A DNA stretch of 64,000 nt, taken from Dyella sp. BiH032. GTDB lineage: Bacteria > Pseudomonadota > Gammaproteobacteria > Xanthomonadales > Rhodanobacteraceae. Location: assembly GCF_031954525.1 (NCBI RefSeq), contig NZ_CP134867.1:2108001-2172000 (forward strand), read 5' to 3'. Every line of letters starts with the position of its first letter. Position 1 is the first letter of the stretch. The notes below the pieces were generated by a model. That model did no database searches. It worked only from the letters and a program-made list of their open reading frames with translations, and was not told the DNA's origin. The position numbers and the translations under genes were made by a program. This document shows, in pieces, positions 53,901-64,000 of this stretch.

Positions 53901-55328
53901 ATGAATGCAGTGGACATCGTCGAAGGGGAAGGGCGCGCCACCGCGCGCGTGGTGTTGATCGCCGCCGCGGCGGCGCTGGGCGGTTTTCTGTTCGGTTTCG
54001 ATACCGCCGTGATCAACGGCGCGGTCGATGCGGTGCGCGGCAGCTTCGGATTGGGCGCGGGACGGATCGGTTTCGCCGTCTCCTGCGCCTTGCTCGGGTC
54101 GGCGCTGGGCGCGTGGTATGCCGGTCCGCTGGCGGATCGCTGGGGCCGCGTGCGCACCATGCAGGTGGCGGCGGCGTTCCTCGCCCTGAGCGCGCTGGGC
54201 TCGGGCCTGGTCGCGGGGGTGTGGGACCTGGTCCTGTGGCGCCTGGTGGGTGGCGTCGGCGTGGGCATGGCGTCGGTGATCGCGCCGACCTACATCGCCG
54301 AGGTTTCGCCGGCACAGGTGCGCGGACGGCTGGGTTCGTTGCAGCAGCTGGCGATCGTGCTGGGCATCTTCGCCGCGTTGCTGAGTGACGCCTGGCTCGC
54401 CAGCTCGGCCGGCGGCGCGTCGCAGCCATTGTGGCTGGGCCTGGCCGCGTGGCGCTGGATGTTCCTGGTCGCGGTGCTGCCCGCGCTGATCTACGGTTCG
54501 CTGGTGCTGGGCGTGCCCGAATCGCCGCGCCATCTCGTCGCCAAGGGACGAATGGACGAGGCGAAGGTCGTGCTGCGCCAAGTGCTGGATCTGCGTGACG
54601 AAGGCGCACTCGATCGCAAGCTTGCCGACATCGCGCAGAGCCTGCGCTCCGAATACCGTCAGGGTCTGCGCGACCTGCGCGACCTGCGCGGCCCGGTGGC
54701 CGGTCTGCTGCCGGTGGTGTGGGTGGGCATCCTGCTGTCGGTGTTCCAGCAGTTCGTCGGCATCAACGTGATCTTCTATTACTCGTCCACGCTATGGCAT
54801 TCGGTGGGCTTCAGCGAGTCGGATGCCTTCACGATCAGCGTGGTGACGTCGGTGGTGAACGTGCTGGTGACGCTGGTGGCGATCGCGCTGGTGGACCGCG
54901 TCGGGCGCAAGCCGCTGCTGCTGGTCGGCTCGGCCGGCATGGCGGTCACGCTGGGCCTGATGGCGTGGTGCTTCTCGCAGGCCAGCGGCAGCGGTGCGGC
55001 GCTGAGCCTGCCGGCGCCGTGGGGCATGGTGGCGCTGGTGGCGGCCAATGCCTACGTGGTGTTCTTCGGCCTGAGCTGGGGGCCGATGGTGTGGGTGCTG
55101 CTGGGCGAGATGTTCCCCAACCGCATTCGCGCAGTGGCGCTGGCGGTGGCCGCGGCGGCGCAGTGGGTGGCGAACTTCGTCATCACCAGCACCTTCCCGG
55201 CGTTGTCGGAAGCGGGCCTGAGCTTGGCCTATGGGCTGTACGCGCTGTTCGCGCTGATCTCCCTGGTGTTCGTCGCCAAAGCGGTGCGGGAGACCAAGGG
55301 GATGGAACTGGAGGAGATGCAGAGCTGA
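53901..55328 (+). CDS. MFS sugar porter
   Basis: 475 aa with 12 membrane helices. Signature motifs of the sugar-porter family: GFLFGFDTAVINGA (helix 1), DRWGRVRT, PTYIAEVSPAQVRGRLGSLQ, PESPRHLV before the central loop, QQFVGINVIFYYSSTLW in helix 7 (hexose-binding QQxxGxN) and DRVGRKPLLL. It probably takes up a hexose or pentose with a proton. The ATG at 53901 follows a GGGGAGAG site; an in-frame start at 53766 would add 45 residues and is unlikely. It stands alone. Two hairpins overlap and follow its stop codon. Confidence 0.93.
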   Translation: MNAVDIVEGEGRATARVVLIAAAAALGGFLFGFDTAVINGAVDAVRGSFGLGAGRIGFAVSCALLGSALGAWYAGPLADRWGRVRTMQVAAAFLALSALGSGLVAGVWDLVLWRLVGGVGVGMASVIAPTYIAEVSPAQVRGRLGSLQQLAIVLGIFAALLSDAWLASSAGGASQPLWLGLAAWRWMFLVAVLPALIYGSLVLGVPESPRHLVAKGRMDEAKVVLRQVLDLRDEGALDRKLADIAQSLRSEYRQGLRDLRDLRGPVAGLLPVVWVGILLSVFQQFVGINVIFYYSSTLWHSVGFSESDAFTISVVTSVVNVLVTLVAIALVDRVGRKPLLLVGSAGMAVTLGLMAWCFSQASGSGAALSLPAPWGMVALVAANAYVVFFGLSWGPMVWVLLGEMFPNRIRAVALAVAAAAQWVANFVITSTFPALSEAGLSLAYGLYALFALISLVFVAKAVRETKGMELEEMQS

Positions 55329-55386
55329 GCCAGCTCTGCATCTCGCCCGCGTAGGCTGGGGTTCGCCTGTGGCTCGCCCCAGCCTA
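55317..55386 (+). terminator. Two hairpins at the end of the sugar porter gene
   Basis: The first is an 11-bp stem ATGCAGAGCTG/CAGCTCTGCAT (55317-55341, loop AGC) spanning the stop codon. The second is TAGGCTGGGG/CCCCAGCCTA (55352-55386). No U-tract; they lie between convergent genes and probably insulate both. Confidence 0.55.
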
Positions 55387-55400
55387 TACGCCTGGCTTTG

Positions 55401-56459
55401 TCAGGCCTTCTTCAGCGACGCGATGTCGATCACGAAGCGGTACCGCACGTCGCTGCGCAGCATGCGTGCGTAGGCTTCGTTGATGCCCTGGATGTCGATC
55501 ATCTCGATGTCCGCCACGATGCCGTGCTCGGCGCAGTAATCCATCATCTCCTGCGTCTCGGCGATGCCGCCGATGGCGGAGCCCGCGATCGAGCGGCGGC
55601 CGATCACCACGTTGCCTGCTTGCACCGGCGGCTCGACCGGTTCGAGCAGGCCGACCAGGCACAGCGTGCCGTCGATGGCCAGGGTCGACAGGTACGGATT
55701 GAGGTCGTGCGGGCTCGGCACCGTGTCGAGGATGAAGTCGAACGCGCGCGACACTGCCTTCATCTGTTCCGGGTCCGTGGACAGCACTACGTGGTCGGCG
55801 CCCAGGCGCCGTGCCTCGGCTTCCTTGTCCGGGGTGCGGGTGAACAGGGTGACGTCGGCGCCCATGGCCTTGGCGAACTTCAGGCCCATGTGGCCCAGGC
55901 CGCCCAGGCCCACGACGGCGATCTTGCTGCCCTTGCCGATCTTCCAGTGGCGCAGCGGCGACCACGTGGTGATGCCCGCGCACAGCAGCGGCGCGGCGGC
56001 CTTGGGGTCGAGCTTGTCGGGTACGCGCACGACGAACTTGTCGGACACCACGATGCGCTCGGAATAGCCGCCGAACGTGGGCATGCCGTCGCGGCGGTCC
56101 ATGGCGTTGTAGGTCCAGGTGGCGCCTTCGACGCAGTACTGCTCCAGGCCCGCGTGGCAGGCGCCGCAATGCTGGCAGGAATCGACCATGCAGCCGACGC
56201 CGACCATGTCGCCTACCTTGAACTTGCTCACCTCGGCGCCGACCGAGCTGATGCGGCCGATGATTTCGTGGCCGGGCACCATCGGATAGATGCTGTTATG
56301 CCATTCGTTGCGTGCCTGATGGATGTCGGAATGGCAGACGCCGCAATACAGGATGTCGATCACCACGTCGTCCGGCCGCGGATCGCGCCGTTCGAAACGG
56401 TGCGGAGCCAGCGGGGTGGTGGCGGACTGCGCGGCGTAGCCTTGGATGGACTGGGCCAT
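55401..56459 (-). CDS. Zinc-dependent NAD(P)+ alcohol dehydrogenase (YahK/cinnamyl-ADH type)
   Basis: 352 aa. The catalytic zinc ligands are in ILYCGVCHSDIH and GHEIIGRI, the structural zinc cysteines in CQHCGACHAGLEQYC, and the Rossmann motif is AVVGLGGLGHMGLKFAKAMG. This group usually reduces a broad range of aldehydes with NADPH. It is divergent from an AraC-family gene 193 bp away, an arrangement like yqhC-yqhD in E. coli where the regulator senses aldehydes. A similar control is inferred here. Confidence 0.94.
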   Translation of the reverse strand: MAQSIQGYAAQSATTPLAPHRFERRDPRPDDVVIDILYCGVCHSDIHQARNEWHNSIYPMVPGHEIIGRISSVGAEVSKFKVGDMVGVGCMVDSCQHCGACHAGLEQYCVEGATWTYNAMDRRDGMPTFGGYSERIVVSDKFVVRVPDKLDPKAAAPLLCAGITTWSPLRHWKIGKGSKIAVVGLGGLGHMGLKFAKAMGADVTLFTRTPDKEAEARRLGADHVVLSTDPEQMKAVSRAFDFILDTVPSPHDLNPYLSTLAIDGTLCLVGLLEPVEPPVQAGNVVIGRRSIAGSAIGGIAETQEMMDYCAEHGIVADIEMIDIQGINEAYARMLRSDVRYRFVIDIASLKKA

Positions 56460-56652
56460 GGGGCGGTGCTCCTAGGTCGATGGGGTGGGGCAATGAGGCG
56501 GTGAATGACCTGAAAAGTATGGATTCGCGAGCCGGCGCAGGGTTAGCCGGATCCAGCGGGATCGTTGCCCGATCCTGCAAAGTGTCGTGGCCAGGGTCGC
56601 CGTGGGACGCAGAAACAGGCAAGCTTGCCCCGTCGCTTTTCAATGCAAGGCC

Positions 56653-57585
56653 ATGCAATACATGCCCTTATCTGACGGTGCCGGGACGACCCTGGAGCGT
56701 TCCCGCGAGGAATTGACAGCGCTGGTTGAACGATACGCTGCGACGGAGGGCACCCACGCCACGGCGTGGGGACCTTTGACCGTCTTCCGTGCCGATTCCA
56801 CCAGCACGCCCACCTGCACGCTGTACGAGCCGGGCATCGGCCTGGCGCTGCGCGGGGCCAAGCAGATCGTGTCCGGCCAGGACGCGCTGGTGTACGAGCC
56901 AGGCAAGTACCTACTCACTTCGGTGGACATGCCCGTGATCGCCCAGGTATTGCGCGCGGATGCCGGCGAGCCTTGCCTGTGCCTCAATCTCCGCCTCGAC
57001 TTGCAGCGCATCCGCGAATTGCTGCCGGAAGTGCGCATGCCGCGCGGGGCGACGGTGTCTTCCCGTGGCATCGCTTTGAGCACGGCGGATGCCGGCCTAC
57101 TGAATCCGGTGCTGCGGCTGGTGCGCCTGCTGGAGACCCCGGAAGATCTGCCGTTCCTGGGGCCGCTAGCCGAGCGCGAACTGCTGTACCGGCTACTGAC
57201 GGGCGAGCAGGGTGTGCGCCTGGCGCAGATCGCCACGGCGGGCAGCCAAGGCCATCAGGTCGCGCGTGCGGTGCAGTGGCTGCGCGAGCACTATCACCGA
57301 CCGCTTCGCATCGATGACCTCGCGACGCTGGTGAACATGTCCACGTCGTCGCTGCATCACCACTTTCGCGCGGTAACGGCATTGAGTCCTCTGCAGTACC
57401 AGAAGCAGCTTCGCCTGCAGGAGGCGCGCCGTTTGTTGCTGGCCGAGCGGTGCGATGTGGCGACGGCGGCGCATCGGGTGGGATATGAGAGCCCTTCTCA
57501 GTTCAGTCGCGAGTACAGCCGGCATTTTGGGGCGCCGCCGTTGCGGGATGTGGGGAGGTTGCGGTTGGAGGCGAGTGTGGCGTGA
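56653..57585 (+). CDS. AraC-family transcriptional regulator
   Basis: 310 aa from the ATG at 56653; Met4 or an upstream in-frame ATG at 56587 are alternatives. The AraC_N cupin-like domain (about 30-190) contains TCTLYEPGIGLALRGAKQIV and YEPGKYLLTSVDMPV. The C-terminal double helix-turn-helix (about 212-305) has LRIDDLATLVNMSTSSLHHH and AAHRVGYESPSQFSREYSRH. The 3' end is rich in G and T on the coding strand. It is divergent from the alcohol dehydrogenase gene, its likely target. Confidence 0.93.
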   Translation: MQYMPLSDGAGTTLERSREELTALVERYAATEGTHATAWGPLTVFRADSTSTPTCTLYEPGIGLALRGAKQIVSGQDALVYEPGKYLLTSVDMPVIAQVLRADAGEPCLCLNLRLDLQRIRELLPEVRMPRGATVSSRGIALSTADAGLLNPVLRLVRLLETPEDLPFLGPLAERELLYRLLTGEQGVRLAQIATAGSQGHQVARAVQWLREHYHRPLRIDDLATLVNMSTSSLHHHFRAVTALSPLQYQKQLRLQEARRLLLAERCDVATAAHRVGYESPSQFSREYSRHFGAPPLRDVGRLRLEASVA

Positions 57586-57625
57586 TGGGGGGGCTGGCGG
57601 TGCCGGCGTCTGCTGCGGTTTGCTG

Positions 57626-58033
57626 GCCAGCCGTGTCTCGCCTCGTGCGGGGCGAGGGTTTCGCTCTCCTGCCGGAGAGCGAGTTACTTCTTCTTGCTTG
57701 CCCATCCCCTCAAGGGGGACCACGAGAAGAAGTAACCAAGAAGAAGGGCCCCCTGCGCGGCGCCCTCCACAGCCTTCGCTGCTGCGGGTGCGTTGAGGGC
57801 TGGCCGGGCTTTTCGATCGGGCATCCTTGCCCGAATCGAAAAGGCGGGGACGTCCTGTCCCCGCCCGCCTGCGGCGGCCTGATCGTCCAGCCCTCACCGC
57901 CGCGAAGGGAACCCGGCAGATCGAGAGCGATACGGAGCGTCGCTTCGCTCGCTCTTGTTTGGTTTTCGCCTCGGTCCGTCACTTCTCCTTCTCCCCTCCG
58001 GGGAGAAGGCGGGATGAGGGGCGGGTGCTCGCC
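57626..58033 (+). repeat. Structured intergenic repeat, copy 2
   Basis: Same order of hairpins as copy 1. The closing helix is TGAGGGCTGG (57794-57803) with CCAGCCCTCA (57887-57896), and the inner hairpin lies at 57809-57843. The GTTACTTC stem (57683-57736) carries an insertion in its loop that itself pairs (TCCCCTCAAGGGGGA), while the outer 12 bp stay paired. It fills the gap between the convergent AraC and aldehyde dehydrogenase genes (57586-58066). Confidence 0.85.
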
Positions 58034-58066
58034 TTAACGCATCCTCAACGCAAGGCATGAGTACCT

Positions 58067-59497
58067 TCAACTCTCCCGCATCACCATCAAACGCAGTTCG
58101 GTCATGTCTTCGATCGCGTAACGCACGCCTTCGCGTCCGGCGCCGGACAGTTTCACGCCGCCGTAGGGCATATTGTCCACGCGGAAACTCGGTACGTCGT
58201 TGACGATGACGCCGCCTTGTTCAAGCTCGTTCCAGGCGCGCATGGCGTGGGTAAGGCTGTCGGTGAAGATGCCGGCTTGCAGGCCGTAGTCCGAGTCGTT
58301 GGTCATGGCGATCGCGTCGTCCAGAGTCTTGAACGGTGCGAGCAGGGCGAAGGGGCCGAATACCTCCATGCGGTTGACCTTGGCGTCGCGCGGCACGTTC
58401 TCCATGAGCGTGGCGTCGAGCATGGATCCCTTGCGCGAGCCGCCGCACAGCACCTTGCCGCCGGCCTTGCGTGCTTCTTCGATCCAGCCGTGCAGGCGTT
58501 CGGCGGCGGCTTCGTCGATCATGGGGCCGAGGAAGGTCTCCTTCTTCTTGGGATCGCCGGCCTTGAGCGCCTTCACCGCGGCGACCAGGCGCTTCTTCAG
58601 CTCGTCGTAGAGACTTTCGTGGACATAAATGCGCTGCACGCTGATGCAGCTCTGGCCGGACTGGTAGAACGCGCCGAAGATCAGGCGTTCGATCACGTGA
58701 TCGAGCCGCGGTTTCTGGTCGGCATCGACGATGCAGGCGGCGTTGCCGCCCAGTTCCAGCGTCACCTTCTTGTGGCCAGCCTTCGCCTTGAGGTCCCAGC
58801 CGATCTGGCTGCCGGTGAAGGAGAGCAGCTTGAAGCGCGGGTCCTCCACCAGCGGAGACGCATGCTTGCCGTCCAGGTTGAGGATCGAGAACGCGCCTTT
58901 GGGCAGGTCGGTTTCCGCCAGCACCTCGCCGATGATCAGCGCGCCGATCGGCGTGCGCTCGGCCGGCTTGAGCACGAATGGGCAGCCCGCGGCGATGGCG
59001 GGCGCCACCTTGTGCGCCACCAAATTGAGAGGGAAGTTGAACGGCGTGATGAAGGACACCGGGCCCAGCGGCACGCGCTTGGTATAGCCGTGATAGCCGT
59101 CCAGGCGTTTGGCGATTTCCAGGTTGATGGATTCGCCGTTCACGCGCACCGCCTCTTCGGCGGCGATGGTGAAGGTTTCGATCAGGCGCGTGACTTCGCC
59201 GGCCGAGTCCTTGATCGGCTTGCCGGCCTCCACGCACAGCGCGTACGCCAATTCGTCCCGGCGCTCGGCGAATCGCTTCGCGCAATGCTGCAGCACGGCC
59301 TGGCGTGCCCAGGGCTTGAAGTCGCGCATGGGGCCGCCGGCTTTCACCGCCGCGGTGATCGCCTGTTCGACGGCCTTGGCATCGGGCACCGCGACCCGCG
59401 TGGCTACCTTGCCGCTGTATTTGTCCACCACGTCCATCCATTCCTTGGATGTCTGAGCCTTGTTGGCGAGGTAGTAGGGGTACTTCTTTTCGAGCAT
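58067..59497 (-). CDS. Aldehyde dehydrogenase, NAD(P)+-dependent
   Basis: 476 aa. Family blocks: FNFPLNLVAHKVAPAIAAGC, KPAERTP, FTGSQIGWDLKAKAG, the general base in LELGGNAACIVD and nucleophile Cys284 in YQSGQSCISVQRI. EVFGPFALLAPF and YGGVKLSGAGREG are near the end. It resembles the phosphonoacetaldehyde/sulfoacetaldehyde or lactaldehyde group, but the substrate cannot be fixed. It starts 13 bp after the stop of the ThDP-enzyme gene on the same strand, so the two are an operon and may act in sequence. Confidence 0.92.
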   Translation of the reverse strand: MLEKKYPYYLANKAQTSKEWMDVVDKYSGKVATRVAVPDAKAVEQAITAAVKAGGPMRDFKPWARQAVLQHCAKRFAERRDELAYALCVEAGKPIKDSAGEVTRLIETFTIAAEEAVRVNGESINLEIAKRLDGYHGYTKRVPLGPVSFITPFNFPLNLVAHKVAPAIAAGCPFVLKPAERTPIGALIIGEVLAETDLPKGAFSILNLDGKHASPLVEDPRFKLLSFTGSQIGWDLKAKAGHKKVTLELGGNAACIVDADQKPRLDHVIERLIFGAFYQSGQSCISVQRIYVHESLYDELKKRLVAAVKALKAGDPKKKETFLGPMIDEAAAERLHGWIEEARKAGGKVLCGGSRKGSMLDATLMENVPRDAKVNRMEVFGPFALLAPFKTLDDAIAMTNDSDYGLQAGIFTDSLTHAMRAWNELEQGGVIVNDVPSFRVDNMPYGGVKLSGAGREGVRYAIEDMTELRLMVMRES

Positions 59498-59510
59498 GTC
59501 GGAACTCCGG

Positions 59511-61154
<1,644 letters not shown>

Positions 61155-61374
61155 GCATTCGGGCTCCATCGGGGCAGATGGGCGGGCAGGATGCGCTCGG
61201 GGGTGTTCAGAAGGTGTGAGATGTGGGGTGGTTGCTTATATGAAATGTGGTGGGTTGTTATTCGGTTTCTTGTGGTGCTCCGCTGAGGCGTTTCGCGCGT
61301 ATGTCGGACGTAGGTTGGGGTGAGCTTGCGAACCCAACGGGCGCTATGGGTCGCCTCGCCCTCCGATCCTCGTC

Positions 61375-61394
61375 ATTCCGGCGTAGGCCGGAAT
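61375..61394. repeat. REP-like palindrome
   Basis: ATTCCGGC-GTAG-GCCGGAAT in the context CGTC...CCAG, the layout of small scattered palindromes in many proteobacteria. About 60 bp upstream, GTTGGG (61315) and CCCAAC (61333) form another inverted pair. The rest of 61155-61427 is G/T-skewed and without a gene. Confidence 0.65.
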
Positions 61395-61427
61395 CCAGTA
61401 GCGACATGGCTCGGTTGTCGCCTTATA

Positions 61428-61825
61428 GCCAGCCTTGTCTCGCCCCGTGCGGGGCGAGGGTTTCGCTCTCCTGCCGGAGAGCGAGTTACTTCTTCTTTGC
61501 TTGCCCAAAGAAGAAGTAACCAAGAAGAAAGGGCCCCCTGCGCGGCGCCCTCCGCAGCCTACGCTGCTCCGGGTGCGTTGAGGGCTGGCCGGGCTTTTCG
61601 ACAGGACATCCATGTCCTGATCGAAAAGGCGGGGACGTCCTGTCCCCGCCCGCCTTTGGCGGCCTGATCGTCCAGCCCTCACCGCCGCGAAGGGAACCCG
61701 GAAGATCAAGAGCGGCACGGAGCGTCGCTTCGCTCGCTCTTGTTTGGTCGTTGCTGCTTGCCGCGGTACCGCACTTCTCCTTCTCCCCTCCAGGGAGAAG
61801 GCGGGATGAGGGGCGGGTGCTCGCG
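61428..61825 (+). repeat. Structured intergenic repeat, copy 3
   Basis: Third copy. The GTTACTTC stem is 15 bp (61485-61499 with 61506-61520), one pair longer than in copy 1 through matched T and A insertions. The closing helix is TGAGGGCTGG (61579-61588) with CCAGCCCTCA (61672-61681). The enclosed hairpin (61594-61628) differs from copies 1 and 2 by three compensated base pairs. It lies between the AlsS-like gene start and the xseA stop (gap 61155-61874). Confidence 0.85.
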
Positions 61826-61874
61826 GAGACGTTTCTATGTCTCCACCCTCAATATCGACCCCCAACGCCCGGAC

Positions 61875-63227
61875 TCAATCCTCTTCCCGCCGCAACGCCA
61901 TGTCCCCATCCGCCACCTTCGCCCTGACGCGCGCACCGACGGCGACGCTGCTGGCGGAGCGGATAACGTGGCCCTGGTCGTCGAACAGGATCGCGTAGCC
62001 GCGATCGAGGGTGGCGAGGGGGCTGATGGCGTGGAGGGCGCGGGCGGTCTGGTGGAGGGAGGCGCGGCGGCGTTCGAGGATCTGGAAGATCGCCTGGCGC
62101 AGGCGGCGTTCCTGTTGCGCGAGCTGTTGTGCGTAGAGCGAAAGACGCTGGCGCGGATGGCGGGCGAGCAGGCGGGCGTGGGTGCGTTCGAGGCGGCGTT
62201 CGCGGTCGCGCATCGCTTCGCGCATGGCGACGGCCAGGCGATGGCGCAGATGAGCGAGGCGTTCGCGGTCGCGCAGCAGCCGGGTCTGGGGGCGCTGCGC
62301 CTGCAGGCGGGCGAGCAGATGGTCGGTGCGCTGGATCAGCGCGTGCAGCCGGCGTTGCTGCAGGGTGGCCATGCGCTGGCGCAGCTGCTGCAGGTGGCGG
62401 CGGATGGCCTGGGCGTCGGGCACCAGCAGTTCCGCGGCGGCGGAAGGCGTGGGCGCGCGCAGGTCGGCGACGAAGTCGGCGATGCTGAAATCGACCTCGT
62501 GGCCCACCGCCGACACCACCGGCACCGCGCTGGCATGCACCGCGCGCGCGACCTGTTCGTCGTTGAAGGCCCACAGGTCTTCCAGCGAACCGCCGCCGCG
62601 GGTCAGCAGCAGCACGTCATAGCGTCCGCTGGCCGAGGCGCGGCGGAGCATAGAGACGATCGCGGGCGGCGCTTCGCGGCCCTGCACCGGTACGGGCAGC
62701 ACCTCGACCTCGGCCAGCGGCCAGCGTCGCGACATCACGCTGAGTACGTCGCGGACAGCCGCGCCGGTCGCCGAGGTGATGACGCCAATGCGCTTGGCGA
62801 AGGCGGGCAGTGGGCGCTTGCGTGCCGGGTCGAACAGACCTTCCGCATCCAGGCGCGCCTTCAGCTGCTCGAACTCGCGTTGCAGCGCGCCTTCGCCGGC
62901 CGGTTCCATGTGTTCGGCGACCAGCTGGAATTCACCGCGCGGTTCGTAGAGGCCCACGCGGGCGCGCACCAGCACGTGCATGCCGTCGACGGGGCGGAAG
63001 CGCAGCCAGCCGGTCTTAGGCCGGAACATCGCGCAGCGCACCTGCGCGTTGGCATCTTTCAGGGTGAAGTACAGATGCCCGGAGGCGGGCCGCGCCACGT
63101 TGGACAGCTCGCCCTCGATCCACACCAGCGGCAGCGCGTCCTCCAGCAGGTCGCGGACCAGCCGGTTGAGCGAGCTTGGCGTGAGGATGTGCCGCGGCGG
63201 CGGCGCGGGTGCGTCGGGCGAGTGCAT
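61875..63227 (-). CDS. xseA: Exodeoxyribonuclease VII large subunit
   Basis: 450 aa. The N-terminal OB-fold (about 15-105; [39 protein letters not shown]) binds single-stranded DNA. The catalytic domain includes [38 protein letters not shown] and [21 protein letters not shown] long Arg/Gln/Leu-rich coiled coil (about 265-395) contacts the small subunit XseB, and the C-terminus has LDRGYAIL. It degrades ssDNA in mismatch repair and lesion processing. xseB is not in the window. Confidence 0.95.
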   Translation of the reverse strand: MHSPDAPAPPPRHILTPSSLNRLVRDLLEDALPLVWIEGELSNVARPASGHLYFTLKDANAQVRCAMFRPKTGWLRFRPVDGMHVLVRARVGLYEPRGEFQLVAEHMEPAGEGALQREFEQLKARLDAEGLFDPARKRPLPAFAKRIGVITSATGAAVRDVLSVMSRRWPLAEVEVLPVPVQGREAPPAIVSMLRRASASGRYDVLLLTRGGGSLEDLWAFNDEQVARAVHASAVPVVSAVGHEVDFSIADFVADLRAPTPSAAAELLVPDAQAIRRHLQQLRQRMATLQQRRLHALIQRTDHLLARLQAQRPQTRLLRDRERLAHLRHRLAVAMREAMRDRERRLERTHARLLARHPRQRLSLYAQQLAQQERRLRQAIFQILERRRASLHQTARALHAISPLATLDRGYAILFDDQGHVIRSASSVAVGARVRAKVADGDMALRREED

Positions 63228-63328
63228 GGAAAGCGGGAGACTAGCACGATCCGCTTGGATTCCATCGACTTGGACGGGAGAGCGCAGGTGGCTTGTCAGA
63301 GGCCCCGGCTAAGCGCCTGATAAGTCGC

Positions 63329-64000
<672 letters not shown>

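Overview
The window is chromosomal DNA from a GC-rich gammaproteobacterium, most likely order Xanthomonadales and probably family Rhodanobacteraceae (Dyella/Luteibacter/Rhodanobacter type). This placement is inferred from gene content and order: an rpoE-rseA-mucD stress cluster directly before lepA-lepB-DUF4845-rnc-era-recO, a REC-HPt protein converging on recO, a LssB-type type I secretion ATPase, and xanthomonad-style TonB receptor and LacI arrangements. I see no phage, insertion sequence, integrase or CRISPR array. The genes look native and densely packed.

Layout. 0-5 kb: a truncated PP2C phosphatase, tRNA-Ser, a signal peptidase I and a two-gene type I secretion exporter (HlyD adaptor plus ABC ATPase) whose upstream region holds a perfect 16-bp palindrome. 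5-9.6 kb: ppsA and its regulator ppsR transcribed divergently, a DUF1249 gene, and a tRNA-Ala/Glu/Asp operon on the minus strand. 9.7-20 kb: Kef-type antiporter, FKBP isomerase, ugd-slyX-DUF2058, a FadJ-type beta-oxidation enzyme, and a GGDEF-EAL protein coupled to an orphan gene. 20-32.7 kb: sigma-E regulon core (rpoE with a likely autoregulated promoter, rseA, mucD), then lepA-lepB-DUF4845-rnc-era-recO, a REC-HPt protein, and a YdbH/YdbL-type pair for outer-membrane lipid homeostasis. 32.8-37.9 kb: rlmD, then a tight chain CYTH-nagZ-hpt-FMN reductase-MTI phosphorylase, and a cold-shock protein.

38-45.5 kb is a coherent carbohydrate or glycoconjugate locus. A LacI-family regulator faces glucokinase, a TonB-dependent receptor, a Tat-exported glycosylasparaginase and CutC. 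Two LacI-type operators lie in the 351-bp divergent intergenic region. 45.6-52.3 kb: MsbA-like exporter, acyltransferase, an ECF sigma / putative anti-sigma / IMPACT-family operon joined by ATGA overlaps, and a lipase-like hydrolase. 52.3-64 kb: YdcF-like protein, sugar porter, AraC/alcohol dehydrogenase divergent pair, aldehyde dehydrogenase plus AlsS-like ThDP enzyme, xseA and a truncated phospholipase D family gene.

The least explained signal is a family of three intergenic elements of about 0.4 kb (52524-52917, 57626-58033, 61428-61825), all in the same orientation. Each folds on paper into a series of hairpins plus a helix closed over about 85-95 nt. Between copies, paired bases change together (three covarying pairs in one hairpin, a matched one-base expansion in another), so the structure appears to be conserved rather than the sequence alone. 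They are not protein-coding and lack obvious transposon ends. A structured RNA or composite REP-like element is the best reading.
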